Assembly (NCBI RefSeq): GCF_003788585.1
Contig: NZ_AYKG01000003.1
Location: forward strand, 19,820-83,819
Origin: Salinisphaera japonica YTM-1
GTDB taxonomy: Bacteria > Pseudomonadota > Gammaproteobacteria > Nevskiales > Salinisphaeraceae
DNA length: 64,000 nt
Direction: 5' to 3'
Below, in pieces: positions 7,887 to 16,972 of the stretch. Each line of letters opens with the position of its first letter. The first letter of the stretch is position 1. The notes under the pieces were generated by a model, which was not told the origin of the DNA, did no database searches, and saw nothing but the letters and a program-made list of their open reading frames with translations. A program made the translations under genes and the position numbers.

Positions 7887-9266
7887 ATGAAGATCATCAT
7901 CCTGGGGGCCGGTGAAGTCGGGGCCACGCTCGCCGAGAATCTGGCGCACGAGGCCAACGACGTCACCGTCGTCGATACCAATCAATCGTTGCTCCGGCCC
8001 TTGCAGGATCGCCTGGATATCCGGGCGGTGCACGGCTATGCCGCGCACCCGGCCGTGCTGCGCGATGCCGGCGCCAACGATGCCGATATGATCATCGCCG
8101 TCACTGCGGTCGATGAGATCAACATGGTGGCCTGCCAGATCGCCTATACCCTGTTTCATACGCCGACCAAGATCGCGCGTATCCGCTCCTCGGAGTATCT
8201 GATCGAGGACCGGCTGTTCCATCAGGATGCGATACCGATCGATATGTCGATCAGCCCGGAGCAGCTGGTCACCGACTACATCAAACGCCTGATCCAGTAT
8301 CCCGGCGCGTTGCAGGTGGTGGATTTCGCCGGTGGGCGCGTGCAGGTGGTGGGCGTCAAGGCGTATTACGGCGGCCCGTTGGTGGGTAACGAACTGGCCA
8401 CGATCCGCACGCATATCCCGAACGTGGATACGCGCGTGGTCGCGATCTATCGGCGCGGCAAACCGCTGATCCCTGAAGGCGATACGGTCATCGAGGCCGA
8501 CGACGAAGTCTTCTTCGTGGCCGCACGCCGTGATATCAAGCAGGTGATCGGCGAGCTGCGCAAGATCGATCGCCCGGTCAAGCGTGTGATGCTGGCCGGC
8601 GGCGGCAATATCGGCACACGCCTGGCCCGTGCGCTGGAAAACCAGTGCCAGGTCAAGGTGATCGAACACAACCCGGAGCGCGCGGCCTGGCTGTCCGAGC
8701 GCGTCAACCGCGCGATCGTGCTCAAGGGCGATGCCGCCAACGAGACCCTGCTGCGCGAGGAGAACATCGAATCGATCGATGTGTTCTGCTCGGTCACCGA
8801 TGACGATGAAGCCAATATCCTGTCGGCGATGCTGGCCAAACGCCTGGGCGCCCGCAAGGCCATGTCGTTGATCAATCGCCTGGCCTATGTGGATCTGATC
8901 GAGTCCTCGGGCACCCAGATCGATATCGCCATCTCGCCCAAGCAATCGACGATCTCGGCCCTGCTGGCCCATGTCCGGCGCGGCGACGTGGTGCGCGCAC
9001 ACACCCTGCGTCGCGGGGCGGCCGAGGCCATCGAAGCGATCGCCCACGGCGAGCGGGGCAATTCACGTGTGGTCGGCCGGCGTCTGGATGAGATCAAACT
9101 GCCGCCCGGGGCCTCGATCGGCGCCATTGCGCGCGGTGAGGAGGTCATCATCGCCCACCACGACACCGTCATCGAATCCGGCGATCATGTGATGATCTTC
9201 ATCATCGACAAACGCTACACCCCGGCCGTGGAGCAGCTCTTCCAGGTCGGCGTGTCGTATGTCTGA
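7887..9266 (+). CDS. trkA: Trk potassium uptake regulatory subunit TrkA
   Basis: Cytoplasmic NAD(H)-binding gating protein for the TrkH potassium channel. At 459 residues it has two tandem RCK units, with Rossmann motifs [11 protein letters not shown] near residue 7 and [11 protein letters not shown] near residue 238, each followed by a TrkA-C domain. I chose ATG 7887 because [12 protein letters not shown] is the family N-terminus; the open frame upstream to 7773 crosses the hairpin and is not conserved. trkH follows after 15 bp, so the two form an operon. Confidence 0.96.
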   Translation: MKIIILGAGEVGATLAENLAHEANDVTVVDTNQSLLRPLQDRLDIRAVHGYAAHPAVLRDAGANDADMIIAVTAVDEINMVACQIAYTLFHTPTKIARIRSSEYLIEDRLFHQDAIPIDMSISPEQLVTDYIKRLIQYPGALQVVDFAGGRVQVVGVKAYYGGPLVGNELATIRTHIPNVDTRVVAIYRRGKPLIPEGDTVIEADDEVFFVAARRDIKQVIGELRKIDRPVKRVMLAGGGNIGTRLARALENQCQVKVIEHNPERAAWLSERVNRAIVLKGDAANETLLREENIESIDVFCSVTDDDEANILSAMLAKRLGARKAMSLINRLAYVDLIESSGTQIDIAISPKQSTISALLAHVRRGDVVRAHTLRRGAAEAIEAIAHGERGNSRVVGRRLDEIKLPPGASIGAIARGEEVIIAHHDTVIESGDHVMIFIIDKRYTPAVEQLFQVGVSYV

Positions 9267-9281
9267 GCGCTGCCCCGCCCC

Positions 9282-10754
9282 ATGATCGACGGCGAGTTCA
9301 ACTATCGCTATGCCGGTGTCCAGCGGGTGCTGGGCATCCTGCTGATGATCTTTTCGGTGTCCATGCTCTTGCCCGTGGCCGTGGGCGCGCTCTACGGCGA
9401 CGGCGAGCTGGCCGCGTTTGTGATCGGCTTCGCGGTCACGCTGGCCACCGGCTTCATGGCCTGGGCGCCCACGCGTCAGGTGCGTCGTGAGCTGAAGATC
9501 CGCGACGGTTTTCTCGTGGTGGTGCTGTTCTGGATGGTGCTGTCGTTGTTCGGGGCCATTCCGCTGTGGCTGGCCGTGCGTCCGGACATGAGCTTCACCG
9601 AGGCCACCTTCGAGGCCGTCTCGGGCCTGACGACCACCGGGGCCACGGTGCTGGTGGGCCTGGACACCCTGCCCCACGCCATCCTGTTCTGGCGCGTGCT
9701 GCTGCACTGGATGGGCGGCATGGGCATCATCGTGCTGGCAGTGGCCGTGCTGCCCATGCTGGGCGTGGGTGGCATGCAGCTCTATCGCGCCGAAACCCCG
9801 GGGCCGATCAAGGACTCGAAGCTCACCCCGCGTATCCGCGAGACCGCCAAGGCGCTGTGGTATCTGTATGTCTCGTTGACGCTGATCTCCGCGCTGTTGT
9901 TCTGGGCCGCGGGCACCAGCGTGTTCGATGCCGTGGGTAACGCGTTCTCCTCGATCGCTACCGGCGGCTTTGCCAACCACGATCTCTCTCTGGGTTATCA
10001 CGGCAGCGCGGCCATCGAACTGGTGGCGATCATCTCGATGCTCGCCGGCTCGGTGAGCTTCGGCATGCATTTCATGGTCTGGCGCAACGCCGATCCGCGT
10101 ATCTACTGGCGCGACTCGGAGACCCGGACCTTCGTGATCATGATTCTGGCGGCCACCACGATCGCCACCGTCGTGCTCATGGTCGCCGGCACTTATGTCG
10201 GCCTGGGCGATGCGGTCATCAAATCGTTGTTCCAAGTGCTCTCGATCGGTACCACGACCGGCTTCACCACCACCGATTACTCGATCTGGCCCAGTTTTCT
10301 GCCGATGTTCTTGTTGCTCGGGGGCTTTGTCGGCGGCTGTGCCGGCTCAACCACGGGCGGCATGAAGGTCGTGCGCTCGATTTTGCTGGCCAAGCAGGGC
10401 GTGCGCGAGATCAGCCGGCTGGTGCACCCCAACGCCGAAATTCCGATCAAGATGGGTCAGAAGGTCATTCCTGATCGCGTTGTGCAGGCGGTTTGGGGCT
10501 TTTTCGCGGTCTATGTGACCGTGTTTGTGCTGATGTTCCTGATTCTGCTGTCGACCGGCTTGTCCGAGCTGACTGCGTTCTCAGCCGTGGCGGCCACGAT
10601 CAATAACATCGGCCCGGGGCTGGGCGAGGTCTCGTCCAACATGGCCAGTATTCCGGCCGCCGGCAAGTGGACGCTGTGCCTGTCGATGCTGCTCGGCCGG
10701 CTCGAGGTCTTCACCCTGCTGGTCATTCTCACCCCGGCCTTCTGGCGTCGCTGA
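9282..10754 (+). CDS. trkH: Trk potassium transporter membrane subunit TrkH
   Basis: The 490-residue potassium-conducting subunit with four M1-P-M2 units. Selectivity-filter-like segments are visible: SGLTTTGATVL, SSIATGGFAN, GTTTGFTTTDY and GGCAGSTTGGMKVVR. Inner-membrane protein gated by TrkA, encoded immediately upstream. Potassium uptake by this pair is central to osmoadaptation. Confidence 0.96.
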   Translation: MIDGEFNYRYAGVQRVLGILLMIFSVSMLLPVAVGALYGDGELAAFVIGFAVTLATGFMAWAPTRQVRRELKIRDGFLVVVLFWMVLSLFGAIPLWLAVRPDMSFTEATFEAVSGLTTTGATVLVGLDTLPHAILFWRVLLHWMGGMGIIVLAVAVLPMLGVGGMQLYRAETPGPIKDSKLTPRIRETAKALWYLYVSLTLISALLFWAAGTSVFDAVGNAFSSIATGGFANHDLSLGYHGSAAIELVAIISMLAGSVSFGMHFMVWRNADPRIYWRDSETRTFVIMILAATTIATVVLMVAGTYVGLGDAVIKSLFQVLSIGTTTGFTTTDYSIWPSFLPMFLLLGGFVGGCAGSTTGGMKVVRSILLAKQGVREISRLVHPNAEIPIKMGQKVIPDRVVQAVWGFFAVYVTVFVLMFLILLSTGLSELTAFSAVAATINNIGPGLGEVSSNMASIPAAGKWTLCLSMLLGRLEVFTLLVILTPAFWRR

Positions 10755-10786
10755 CGCACCGTTTCAAACGCTCTACACTCCGATTC

Positions 10787-11107
10787 ATGTCAATGCGCGA
10801 CCAACTACAAGCCATGATCGATGCCGGCCGGGACACCCCGCTGGCCCGGTTCACCCTCGGCGAACTGCTCCACCGCGACGGCGAACTCGACGCGGCCCTG
10901 AACCACCTGGCCGAGGCCGTGGCTCAGGATCCCAGCTATTCCGCGGCCTGGAAACTTTATGGCCGGGTGCTCCTGGAGGCCGAGCGCTACCAACAAGCCG
11001 TGGATATTCTGGCCCGGGGCGTTCAGGTCGCCCAGGACAACGGCGATAATCAGGCCGCCCGCGAGATGCAGGTCTTTGCCAAACGCGCCGCCAAGCAGAC
11101 TGGCTGA
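10787..11107 (+). CDS. Small TPR-repeat protein
   Basis: A 106-residue protein made almost entirely of about two and a half tetratricopeptide repeats (LARFTLGELLHRDGELDAAL, AAWKLYGRVLLEAERYQQAV, then a capping helix). ATG 10787 is preferred; a second ATG follows two codons later at 10793. It lies 32 bp after trkH and its stop overlaps the start of thrB, so it belongs to the same transcript. It likely acts as a protein-interaction module; no specific partner can be named from the sequence. Confidence 0.8.
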   Translation: MSMRDQLQAMIDAGRDTPLARFTLGELLHRDGELDAALNHLAEAVAQDPSYSAAWKLYGRVLLEAERYQQAVDILARGVQVAQDNGDNQAAREMQVFAKRAAKQTG

Positions 11108-12057
11108 TGTCGGTCTATACCCGGGTCACCGAACACGATCTGCGCGCTCTGCTTGCTGATTACGCCATCGGCGAGCTGGAAGATCATCAAGGCATCTCAG
11201 CCGGTGTGACCAATACCAATTATTTCGTCGACACCACGTTGGGCCGCTGGGTGCTCACGCTGTTTGAGCAATCAGATCCGGTTGAGCTGCCGTTTTTCAT
11301 GCAGCTGATGGATCATCTGGCTGCCCACGGGGTGCCGGGCGCGCACCCCGTGGCGCGCAACGACGGCGGCTTTCTCTCGAGCGTGCAGGGCAAGCCCGCT
11401 GCGTTGGTTTATCGTTTGGAAGGAGCCAGCACGCAGATGCCTTCACCCGAGCAGTGCCGGGCGCTGGGCGGCGTAGTGGCAGAAATGCATCGCGGCGTGG
11501 GCGGCTTCACGGCTCGCCAGGCCAACCCGCGCGATCTGACCTGGATCGACGCCGCCGCCGTACGGCTGTTCGAGGCCCTGCCGGCCGATGACTGCCGCCT
11601 GCTGGTCGAAGAAATCGAGTTTCAGCGCCAGGCCACGGAGAAGCATTTCAACGATCTGCCCCGCGCGGTGATCCACGCCGATCTGTTTCGTGACAACGTG
11701 CTGTTCCGCGGCGATCGGGTCGCCGGCGTCATCGATTTCTACTACGCCTGCCACGAATGCCTGCTTTTCGACCTGGCCGGCATCTGTAGCGACTGGGCCT
11801 GGCGCGACGGCGAATTCCTTGCGGCCCACTGGCAGGCATTTCTGGCGGCTTACACACGGCGGCGCCCGCTGACCGAGGCCGAAATAGCGGCCTGGCCGGC
11901 CATGCTGCGGGCCGTGGCTCTGCGATTCTGGGTCTCGCGCCTGATCGATGCTTATTTTCCGATGGGCGGGCCGGACGTGAAAATTCACGACCCGGCGCCG
12001 TTCAAGCACTTGCTGCTGGCCTATCGCGATGATCCCCCGGGCCTGACGCTGCCATGA
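11107..12057 (+). CDS. thrB: Homoserine kinase (aminoglycoside phosphotransferase-like type)
   Basis: A 316-residue kinase of the APH-fold ThrB family found in pseudomonads and relatives, which phosphorylates homoserine for threonine synthesis. Visible motifs: the N-terminal SAGVTNTNYFVDT glycine-rich loop, the catalytic loop VIHADLFRDNVLF (Asp and Asn), and the metal-binding GVIDFYYAC motif. The start codon overlaps the stop of the TPR gene by one base and the stop overlaps dtd by 4 bp, which suggests a tightly coupled operon. Confidence 0.93.
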   Translation: MSVYTRVTEHDLRALLADYAIGELEDHQGISAGVTNTNYFVDTTLGRWVLTLFEQSDPVELPFFMQLMDHLAAHGVPGAHPVARNDGGFLSSVQGKPAALVYRLEGASTQMPSPEQCRALGGVVAEMHRGVGGFTARQANPRDLTWIDAAAVRLFEALPADDCRLLVEEIEFQRQATEKHFNDLPRAVIHADLFRDNVLFRGDRVAGVIDFYYACHECLLFDLAGICSDWAWRDGEFLAAHWQAFLAAYTRRRPLTEAEIAAWPAMLRAVALRFWVSRLIDAYFPMGGPDVKIHDPAPFKHLLLAYRDDPPGLTLP

Positions 12058-12491
12058 TCGGGCTCATCCAGCGCGCCCGTCATGCCTGGGTCGATATCGA
12101 CGATGCGCGCGTGGCCGAAATCGGCGCCGGGCTCGTGGCCCTGGTCTGTGCCGTGCCCGACGATACACCCGAGCGCGCAGCGCGCCTGGCCGAGCGTATC
12201 CTGGCGTACCGGGTCTTCGGCGACGATAACGGACGCATGAATATCGGCGTACGGGATGCCGGCCACGCGGTACTCGCCGTGCCGCAATTCACCCTGGCCG
12301 CCGATACCGCACGCGGCAATCGGCCCGGTTTTTCCGGCGCCTGCCCGCCGGCGCGGGCACGCGGGCTGTTTGATGATTTCGTCTCGGCCCTGAGCGCACG
12401 CCACGAGGCCGTGGCCACGGGGCGTTTCGGCGCGGATATGCAGGTCGGGCTGATCAACGATGGCCCCGTCACGTTCTGGCTGACGAGCTGA
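12054..12491 (+). CDS. dtd: D-aminoacyl-tRNA deacylase
   Basis: DTD removes D-amino acids (and glycine from tRNA-Ala) from mischarged tRNAs. The 145-residue length is standard. The cross-subunit Gly-cisPro motif is present as NDGPVTFWL near the C-terminus. The other signature, normally SQFTL, reads PQFTL here, a Ser-to-Pro change. The remainder (LAADTARGNRPGFSGA) is normal. Overlaps thrB by 4 bp. Confidence 0.94.
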   Translation: MIGLIQRARHAWVDIDDARVAEIGAGLVALVCAVPDDTPERAARLAERILAYRVFGDDNGRMNIGVRDAGHAVLAVPQFTLAADTARGNRPGFSGACPPARARGLFDDFVSALSARHEAVATGRFGADMQVGLINDGPVTFWLTS

Positions 12492-12574
12492 TTGAAGCCC
12501 GAATTTCTATTGCTCGCCATCGATTGGGCAAGTGCGTATCATCGGCTGTCCGCTAGGGGCCAATCAGGGTTGTC

Positions 12575-13168
12575 ATGACAGCGCGTCGCGCGACGATCGA
12601 ACGTCGCACTGCCGAAACCGATATCCGCGTCGAGCTCGATCTCGACGGCGCGGGCGTATTCGAAGCCGCCACCGGCGTCGGCTTTTTCGAGCACATGCTG
12701 CATCAGATCGCCCGCCACGCGCTGATCGATCTGAGCGTGTCGGCCAATGGGGATCTGCATATCGATGATCACCACACCGTCGAGGATGTGGGCATCGTGC
12801 TGGGCCAGGCGCTGCGCGAGGCACTGGGCGACAAGCGCGGCATCATGCGCTACGGCCATGCCTACGTGCCGCTGGATGAAGCCCTGTCGCGTGTGGTCAT
12901 CGATTTCTCGGGCCGGCCGGGCCTGTTCTTTCGGGCTGATTTCACCGCTGAAAAGATCGGCACCTTCGATACCGAACTGGTGCGCGAGTTCTTTGGCGGC
13001 GTGGCCGCCGGTGCAGCCATGACCCTGCATATGGATAATCTGGCCGGGGCCAACGCGCATCACATCGCCGAGACCCTGTTCAAGGCCTTCGGACGCGCAC
13101 TGCGCGGCGCCGTGGCCCGTGACGAGCGGGCCATGGATGCCCTGCCCTCCACGAAGGAGCACCTGTAA
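12575..13168 (+). CDS. hisB: Imidazoleglycerol-phosphate dehydratase
   Basis: Sixth step of histidine synthesis. The monofunctional 197-residue form lacks the histidinol-phosphatase domain of enteric HisB. Mn-binding motifs are present: [27 protein letters not shown], and the second repeat [16 protein letters not shown]. First gene of the hisB-hisH-hisA-hisF block, after an 83-bp gap from dtd; its stop overlaps the hisH start by one base. Confidence 0.97.
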   Translation: MTARRATIERRTAETDIRVELDLDGAGVFEAATGVGFFEHMLHQIARHALIDLSVSANGDLHIDDHHTVEDVGIVLGQALREALGDKRGIMRYGHAYVPLDEALSRVVIDFSGRPGLFFRADFTAEKIGTFDTELVREFFGGVAAGAAMTLHMDNLAGANAHHIAETLFKAFGRALRGAVARDERAMDALPSTKEHL

Positions 13169-13815
13169 TGGCCACCGTCGGCATCATCGACTACGGCATG
13201 GGCAATCTGCACTCGATTGCCAAGGCGCTGCGCTATGTCGCCTCCGACGAGCAGATCGAGGTCAGCTTCGACCCGGATGCCCTGGCCCGCATGGACCGGC
13301 TGGTACTGCCCGGCGTGGGCGCGATCGGCCACTGCATGGACGAGCTGCACCGCCTGGAGCTGGATGCCATGCTGGCCGACGTGCTGGGCCAGAAACCCTT
13401 GATGGGCGTATGCCTGGGCATCGAGGCCCTGATGGCCCACTCCGAGGAATCGGGCGGGGTGGATTGTCTGGGCGCATTTCCGGGCAACACGGTGAAATTC
13501 GCCGAGCCGGATGCCCAACCGGACGGCACCCGGCGCAAGATCCCGCACATGGGCTGGAATCAGGTCCGCCAGGAACGGCATCATCCCCTGTGGAAGGATA
13601 TCGCCCCGGATTCGTGGTTCTATTTCGTGCACAGCTATCACGTGGTGCCCGACGAGGCTCGCCATATCGCCGGTACGACCCAGTATGGCGTGCAGTTTGC
13701 CTCGGTGATCCTGCGCGAGAACACGTTCGCGGTACAGTTCCATCCGGAAAAGAGCCAATCGGCGGGCCTGCAGTTGCTGGCCAACTTCCTGGAATGGGAC
13801 GGTCAGGCCTACTAG
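13168..13815 (+). CDS. hisH: Imidazole glycerol phosphate synthase, glutaminase subunit
   Basis: The class I glutamine amidotransferase subunit that supplies ammonia to HisF. The nucleophile Cys lies in MGVCLGIEALM and the His-Glu of the triad in FHPEKSQSAGLQLLANFL. The segment GIDYGMGN-type start (GIIDYGMGNLHS) is conserved. 215 residues, full length. Cytoplasmic heterodimer with HisF, which is two genes downstream. Confidence 0.97.
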   Translation: MATVGIIDYGMGNLHSIAKALRYVASDEQIEVSFDPDALARMDRLVLPGVGAIGHCMDELHRLELDAMLADVLGQKPLMGVCLGIEALMAHSEESGGVDCLGAFPGNTVKFAEPDAQPDGTRRKIPHMGWNQVRQERHHPLWKDIAPDSWFYFVHSYHVVPDEARHIAGTTQYGVQFASVILRENTFAVQFHPEKSQSAGLQLLANFLEWDGQAY

Positions 13816-13873
13816 TCGTATTCGGGCGCGTATTGCGCTGTCAACCAGCCGTCAGCTAACGAGGAGTCACGGC

Positions 13874-14629
13874 GTGCTACTCATCCCTGCTATCGATATC
13901 AAGAACGGGTCCTGCGTGCGTCTGCGTCAGGGCGATATGGATAACGATGTCACCGTCTTTGACGCCGACCCGGTCGCCGTGGCCCGGCGCTGGATCGACG
14001 CCGGCGCGGATCGTATCCACGTGGTCGATCTCGACGGCGCCAAGGCCGGCCATCCGGTCAATCATCGCGTGATCGGCGAGATCGTCGACGCCGCCGGCGC
14101 CATCCCGGTCCAGGTCGGCGGCGGCATTCGCGACGAGGCCGCCATCGAGACCTATCTGGATCGCGGCGTGGAATTCGTGATCCTGGGCACGCGTGCGGTC
14201 TCGGAGCCGCACTTTGTGTCCGACGTGGGCGTAGAGTTCCCCGGGCGCATCATCGTGGGCCTGGATGCCAAGGACGGCATGGTGGCCACCGACGGCTGGT
14301 CGAAGCTGTCCAATCACACCGTGGCCGATCTGGCCCAGCAGTACGAACAAGACGGCGTGGTGGCCATCATCCATACCGACATCAGCCGTGACGGCATGAT
14401 GCAGGGCTTGAACGTCGAGGCTACGCGCGCACTCGCCGCCGAGCTGACCATTCCCGTCATCGCCTCGGGCGGAGTGACCAACATGGACGATATCGAAGCG
14501 CTTCTGACCGCCGAGGACGACGGCGTGGCCGGTGCGGTCATCGGCCGCGCCATCTATGAAGGCACGCTCGATTTCACCGCGGCCCGCGAGCGGGTCAACG
14601 CGCGCAAGCAAAACGCCTCCGGAGCCTGA
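13874..14629 (+). CDS. hisA: Phosphoribosylformimino-5-aminoimidazole carboxamide ribotide isomerase
   Basis: An (alpha/beta)8-barrel Amadori isomerase, fourth step of histidine synthesis. Starts with GTG 13874, supported by the Shine-Dalgarno GAGGAG seven bases upstream. Catalytic Asp residues sit in AIDIKNG at the N-terminus and in HTDISRDG mid-barrel; phosphate-binding loops VGGGIRD and ASGGV are intact. 251 residues. Confidence 0.97.
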   Translation: MLLIPAIDIKNGSCVRLRQGDMDNDVTVFDADPVAVARRWIDAGADRIHVVDLDGAKAGHPVNHRVIGEIVDAAGAIPVQVGGGIRDEAAIETYLDRGVEFVILGTRAVSEPHFVSDVGVEFPGRIIVGLDAKDGMVATDGWSKLSNHTVADLAQQYEQDGVVAIIHTDISRDGMMQGLNVEATRALAAELTIPVIASGGVTNMDDIEALLTAEDDGVAGAVIGRAIYEGTLDFTAARERVNARKQNASGA

Positions 14630-14634
14630 ATTAC

Positions 14635-15420
14635 GTGTCTCTTGCCAAGCGCATCATCCCCTGCCTGGATATCGACAAGGGCCGGGTCGTCAAGGGCGTC
14701 AAGTTCCTGGAGATCCAGGACGCCGGCGACCCGGTGGAAATCGCCCGTCGCTATGACCAGCAGGGCGCCGACGAGCTGGTGTTTCTGGATATCACCGCCT
14801 CGAACGAGGATCGCGGCACGCTGATGGAGGTCGTCGAGAAAGTCGCTGGCGAAGTCTTCATCCCGCTGACCGTGGGCGGCGGCGTACGCAGCCTGCCCGA
14901 TGTCCGGCGTCTGCTCTCGGCCGGCGCGGACAAGGTTTCGATCAACACGGCGGCCATCTCGAACCCCGAGTTCGTGGCCGAGGCGGCTTATCGCTACGGC
15001 AGCCAGTGCATCGTGGTCGCGCTGGATGTGAAAAACGCGGCCAAAAAAGACGAAGAGCCGCGCTACGAGATCTTCACCCACGGCGGGCGCAAATCCACGG
15101 GCATCGAGGCCATCGGCTGGGCCCAGAAGCTCGTCGAACTGGGCGCCGGCGAAGTGCTGTTGACCAGCATGGATCGCGACGGCACCAAATCCGGCTTTGA
15201 TATCAAGCTCACCCGGGCCGTGTCCGACGCCGTGGCCGTGCCCGTGATCGCCTCCGGCGGCGTGGGCGATCTGGATGATCTCTACAACGGCCTGGTCGAC
15301 GGCCGCGCCGATGCCGTCCTGGCCGCCTCGATCTTTCACTTCGGCACTTACACCATCCAACAGGCCAAGAACTACCTGGCCGACCGGGGCGTGGTCGTAC
15401 GGGATGCGACCATCCGCTGA
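14635..15420 (+). CDS. hisF: Imidazole glycerol phosphate synthase, cyclase subunit
   Basis: Barrel-fold cyclase producing imidazole glycerol phosphate and AICAR with HisH. Starts with GTG 14635, 5 bp after hisA. The catalytic Asp residues are in [15 protein letters not shown] and [18 protein letters not shown] binds phosphate. 261 residues. In many gammaproteobacteria hisI/hisE follow at once; here the histidine block ends and hisI-hisE lie 7 kb upstream on the opposite strand. Confidence 0.97.
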   Translation: MSLAKRIIPCLDIDKGRVVKGVKFLEIQDAGDPVEIARRYDQQGADELVFLDITASNEDRGTLMEVVEKVAGEVFIPLTVGGGVRSLPDVRRLLSAGADKVSINTAAISNPEFVAEAAYRYGSQCIVVALDVKNAAKKDEEPRYEIFTHGGRKSTGIEAIGWAQKLVELGAGEVLLTSMDRDGTKSGFDIKLTRAVSDAVAVPVIASGGVGDLDDLYNGLVDGRADAVLAASIFHFGTYTIQQAKNYLADRGVVVRDATIR

Positions 15421-15469
15421 TTCATGGTCGGCTAGGAACACGAATACGCGCGAATGGTTGAGTGGGCTT

Positions 15470-15965
15470 TTCTTGCTGCGTACGTTGAATTGCTTGGTTT
15501 TTTATCCGCAGATTTCGCAGATTGCACAGATTTTGCGGTCGGCCTTTGAGTCGTTATGGCCGCGGGGCGCTTTCGATTTCGCGCCTTCGTTCTGCGAGGT
15601 TTTTATCCGCAGATGAACGCAGATTACGCAGATGGCGGTCGGCGGGCGTGTCGTAGCGGCTGAGGCGGGCGCCACGGTTGATCGCGTCATTGTTGGCTAT
15701 GTGATGCTGGGTGCGCGGGGCTGTTCTTGCTGCGTACGTTGAATTGCTTGGTTTTTATCCGCAGATTTCGCAGATTGCACAGATTTTTGCGGTCGGCCTT
15801 TGAGTCGTTGCGGCGATAGGGGCGCTTCTCTGCTCGCAGCCACCTTCCGCTGGGTTTTGTCCGCAGATGACGCAGGTGGCGGTCGGCTGATCAGTCGGAA
15901 AGGCTGGTGCGGGCGCCGCCATTGATCGCGTCGTTGTTGGACATTCGATAATGGCCACACGGGAC
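15470..15965. repeat. Tandem pair of ~254-bp intergenic repeat units with CGCAGATT arrays
   Basis: The block starting TTCTTGCTGCGTACGTTGAA at 15470 recurs at 15724, 254 bp later. Each unit holds two clusters of phased words: TATCCGCAGATTTCGCAGAT followed by TGCACAGATT, then GCGGTCGGCCTTTGAGTCGTT, a variable middle, and a second cluster TCCGCAGATGAACGCAG with GCGGTCGGC after it. The CGCAGATT words repeat every 10-11 bp. The second unit is more diverged. No gene is credible here. Confidence 0.8.
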
Positions 15966-16115
15966 TTTCCGGCTTCGTACTTTGATACGGGTCCTTGCTT
16001 GACTCGGGTACCCGCCACGAACCCTCGCGCGCCACAGCCCCTCTTTTTCTATTGTTCAAAGAGCTGACAACGAGCATATAAAGCCGTGGCGCCTGTTCAG
16101 CCGCTACGGCCCCTT

Positions 16116-16250
16116 CATTCGACCGCCATCTGCGTAATCTGCGTCCATCTGCGGATAAAAACCTCGCAGAACGCAGGCAACGCGTGAGAAGCGCCCCGCG
16201 GCCATAACGACTCAAGCGCCGGCCGCGAAATCTGTGCAATCTGCGGATAG
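16116..16250. repeat. Inverted third copy of the 15.5-kb repeat unit
   Basis: Reading the minus strand from 16250 gives the same order as the tandem units: TATCCGCAGATTGCACAGAT, a GGC-rich stretch ending GAGTCGTTATGGCCGCGG, TTCTGCGAGGTTTTTATCCG, then CGCAGATTACGCAGATGGC. The inverted copy is about 135 bp and lacks the flanking part of the 254-bp unit, which suggests that this core is the mobile or conserved part. The 150 bp between the tandem pair and this copy holds nothing recognisable. Confidence 0.7.
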
Positions 16251-16272
16251 AGAAAACCCCCTTCTCCCAAAC

Positions 16273-16304
16273 GAAAAAAGCCCGAACCGAAGTCCGGGCT
16301 TTTC
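16273..16304. terminator. Bidirectional-looking terminator after the PfpI gene
   Basis: AGCCCG / CGGGCT stem with a run of six A on the left and four T on the right. On the minus strand this gives a stem followed by TTTTTT, 26 bp after the stop of the PfpI-family gene. Confidence 0.75.
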
Positions 16305-16329
16305 AACGCGGTCAGGGGGCGACCGGTTT

Positions 16330-16896
16330 TTAGGTCGTCTGGTCTTCGTGCTTGCCTTCGGCGAATTCTTCAATCGCCTTGGCACAGAACGCATCCAGAT
16401 CATCCGGGGTACGGCTGGTGACCAGGCCCTCGTCGCAGACCATTTCCTGATCGACCCAGTTGCCGCCGGCATTCTGGATATCGGTCTTGATCGACGGGAA
16501 GGACGTCACGGTGCGCCCGTCCAGCACGTTGGCCTCGATCAACATGATCGGCGCGTGACAGATCGCGGCGACCGGTTTGTGCTGGGCGAAGAAGTCCCGC
16601 ACGAAGGTTACGGCCTTGTCATTGACGCGCAGCGCATCGGGGTTGACGACGCCACCCGGCAGCACCAAGCCGTGATAATCCGAGGCCGAGACCTCGTCCA
16701 CGGTCTTGTCGACCTTGAACGTGTCGCCCTTGTTGATATCGGCGTTCATGCCCTGAATCTCGCCGGATTTCAGCGAAATCAGCTCGACCTCGGCGCCGGC
16801 ATCCTTGATGTCTTGCCACGGACGGGTCAGCTCGATCTGTTCGAAGCCGTCCGTCACCAGAAATGCGATTTTCTTGCCTTGCAGTTCACCTGCCAT
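16330..16896 (-). CDS. DJ-1/PfpI family protein (YhbO-like glyoxalase/chaperone)
   Basis: A 188-residue single-domain protein. The nucleophile elbow AAICHAPIMLIEA holds the conserved Cys-His, and FLVTDGFEQIEL carries the family Glu. PfpI/YhbO relatives act in carbonyl stress, as glyoxalases or deglycases; the exact activity cannot be read from sequence. ATG 16896 is strongly supported by AAGGAGG upstream; an open frame further 5' is not conserved. It lies 76 bp downstream of rsmB on the same strand but has its own terminator. Confidence 0.9.
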   Translation of the reverse strand: MAGELQGKKIAFLVTDGFEQIELTRPWQDIKDAGAEVELISLKSGEIQGMNADINKGDTFKVDKTVDEVSASDYHGLVLPGGVVNPDALRVNDKAVTFVRDFFAQHKPVAAICHAPIMLIEANVLDGRTVTSFPSIKTDIQNAGGNWVDQEMVCDEGLVTSRTPDDLDAFCAKAIEEFAEGKHEDQTT

Positions 16897-16972
16897 GACA
16901 TTGCCTCCTTGGGCATTCATTGCAATACCCAGACAATGTGGTGGCCCAGCCCGATCTTTCAAATCCGGGAAG

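Noticed and set aside
15500..16250. Possible CRISPR array from repeated CGCAGATT words
   Set aside because: Repeats are only 8-10 bp, have no unique spacers of regular length, occur in both orientations, and no cas genes are nearby.
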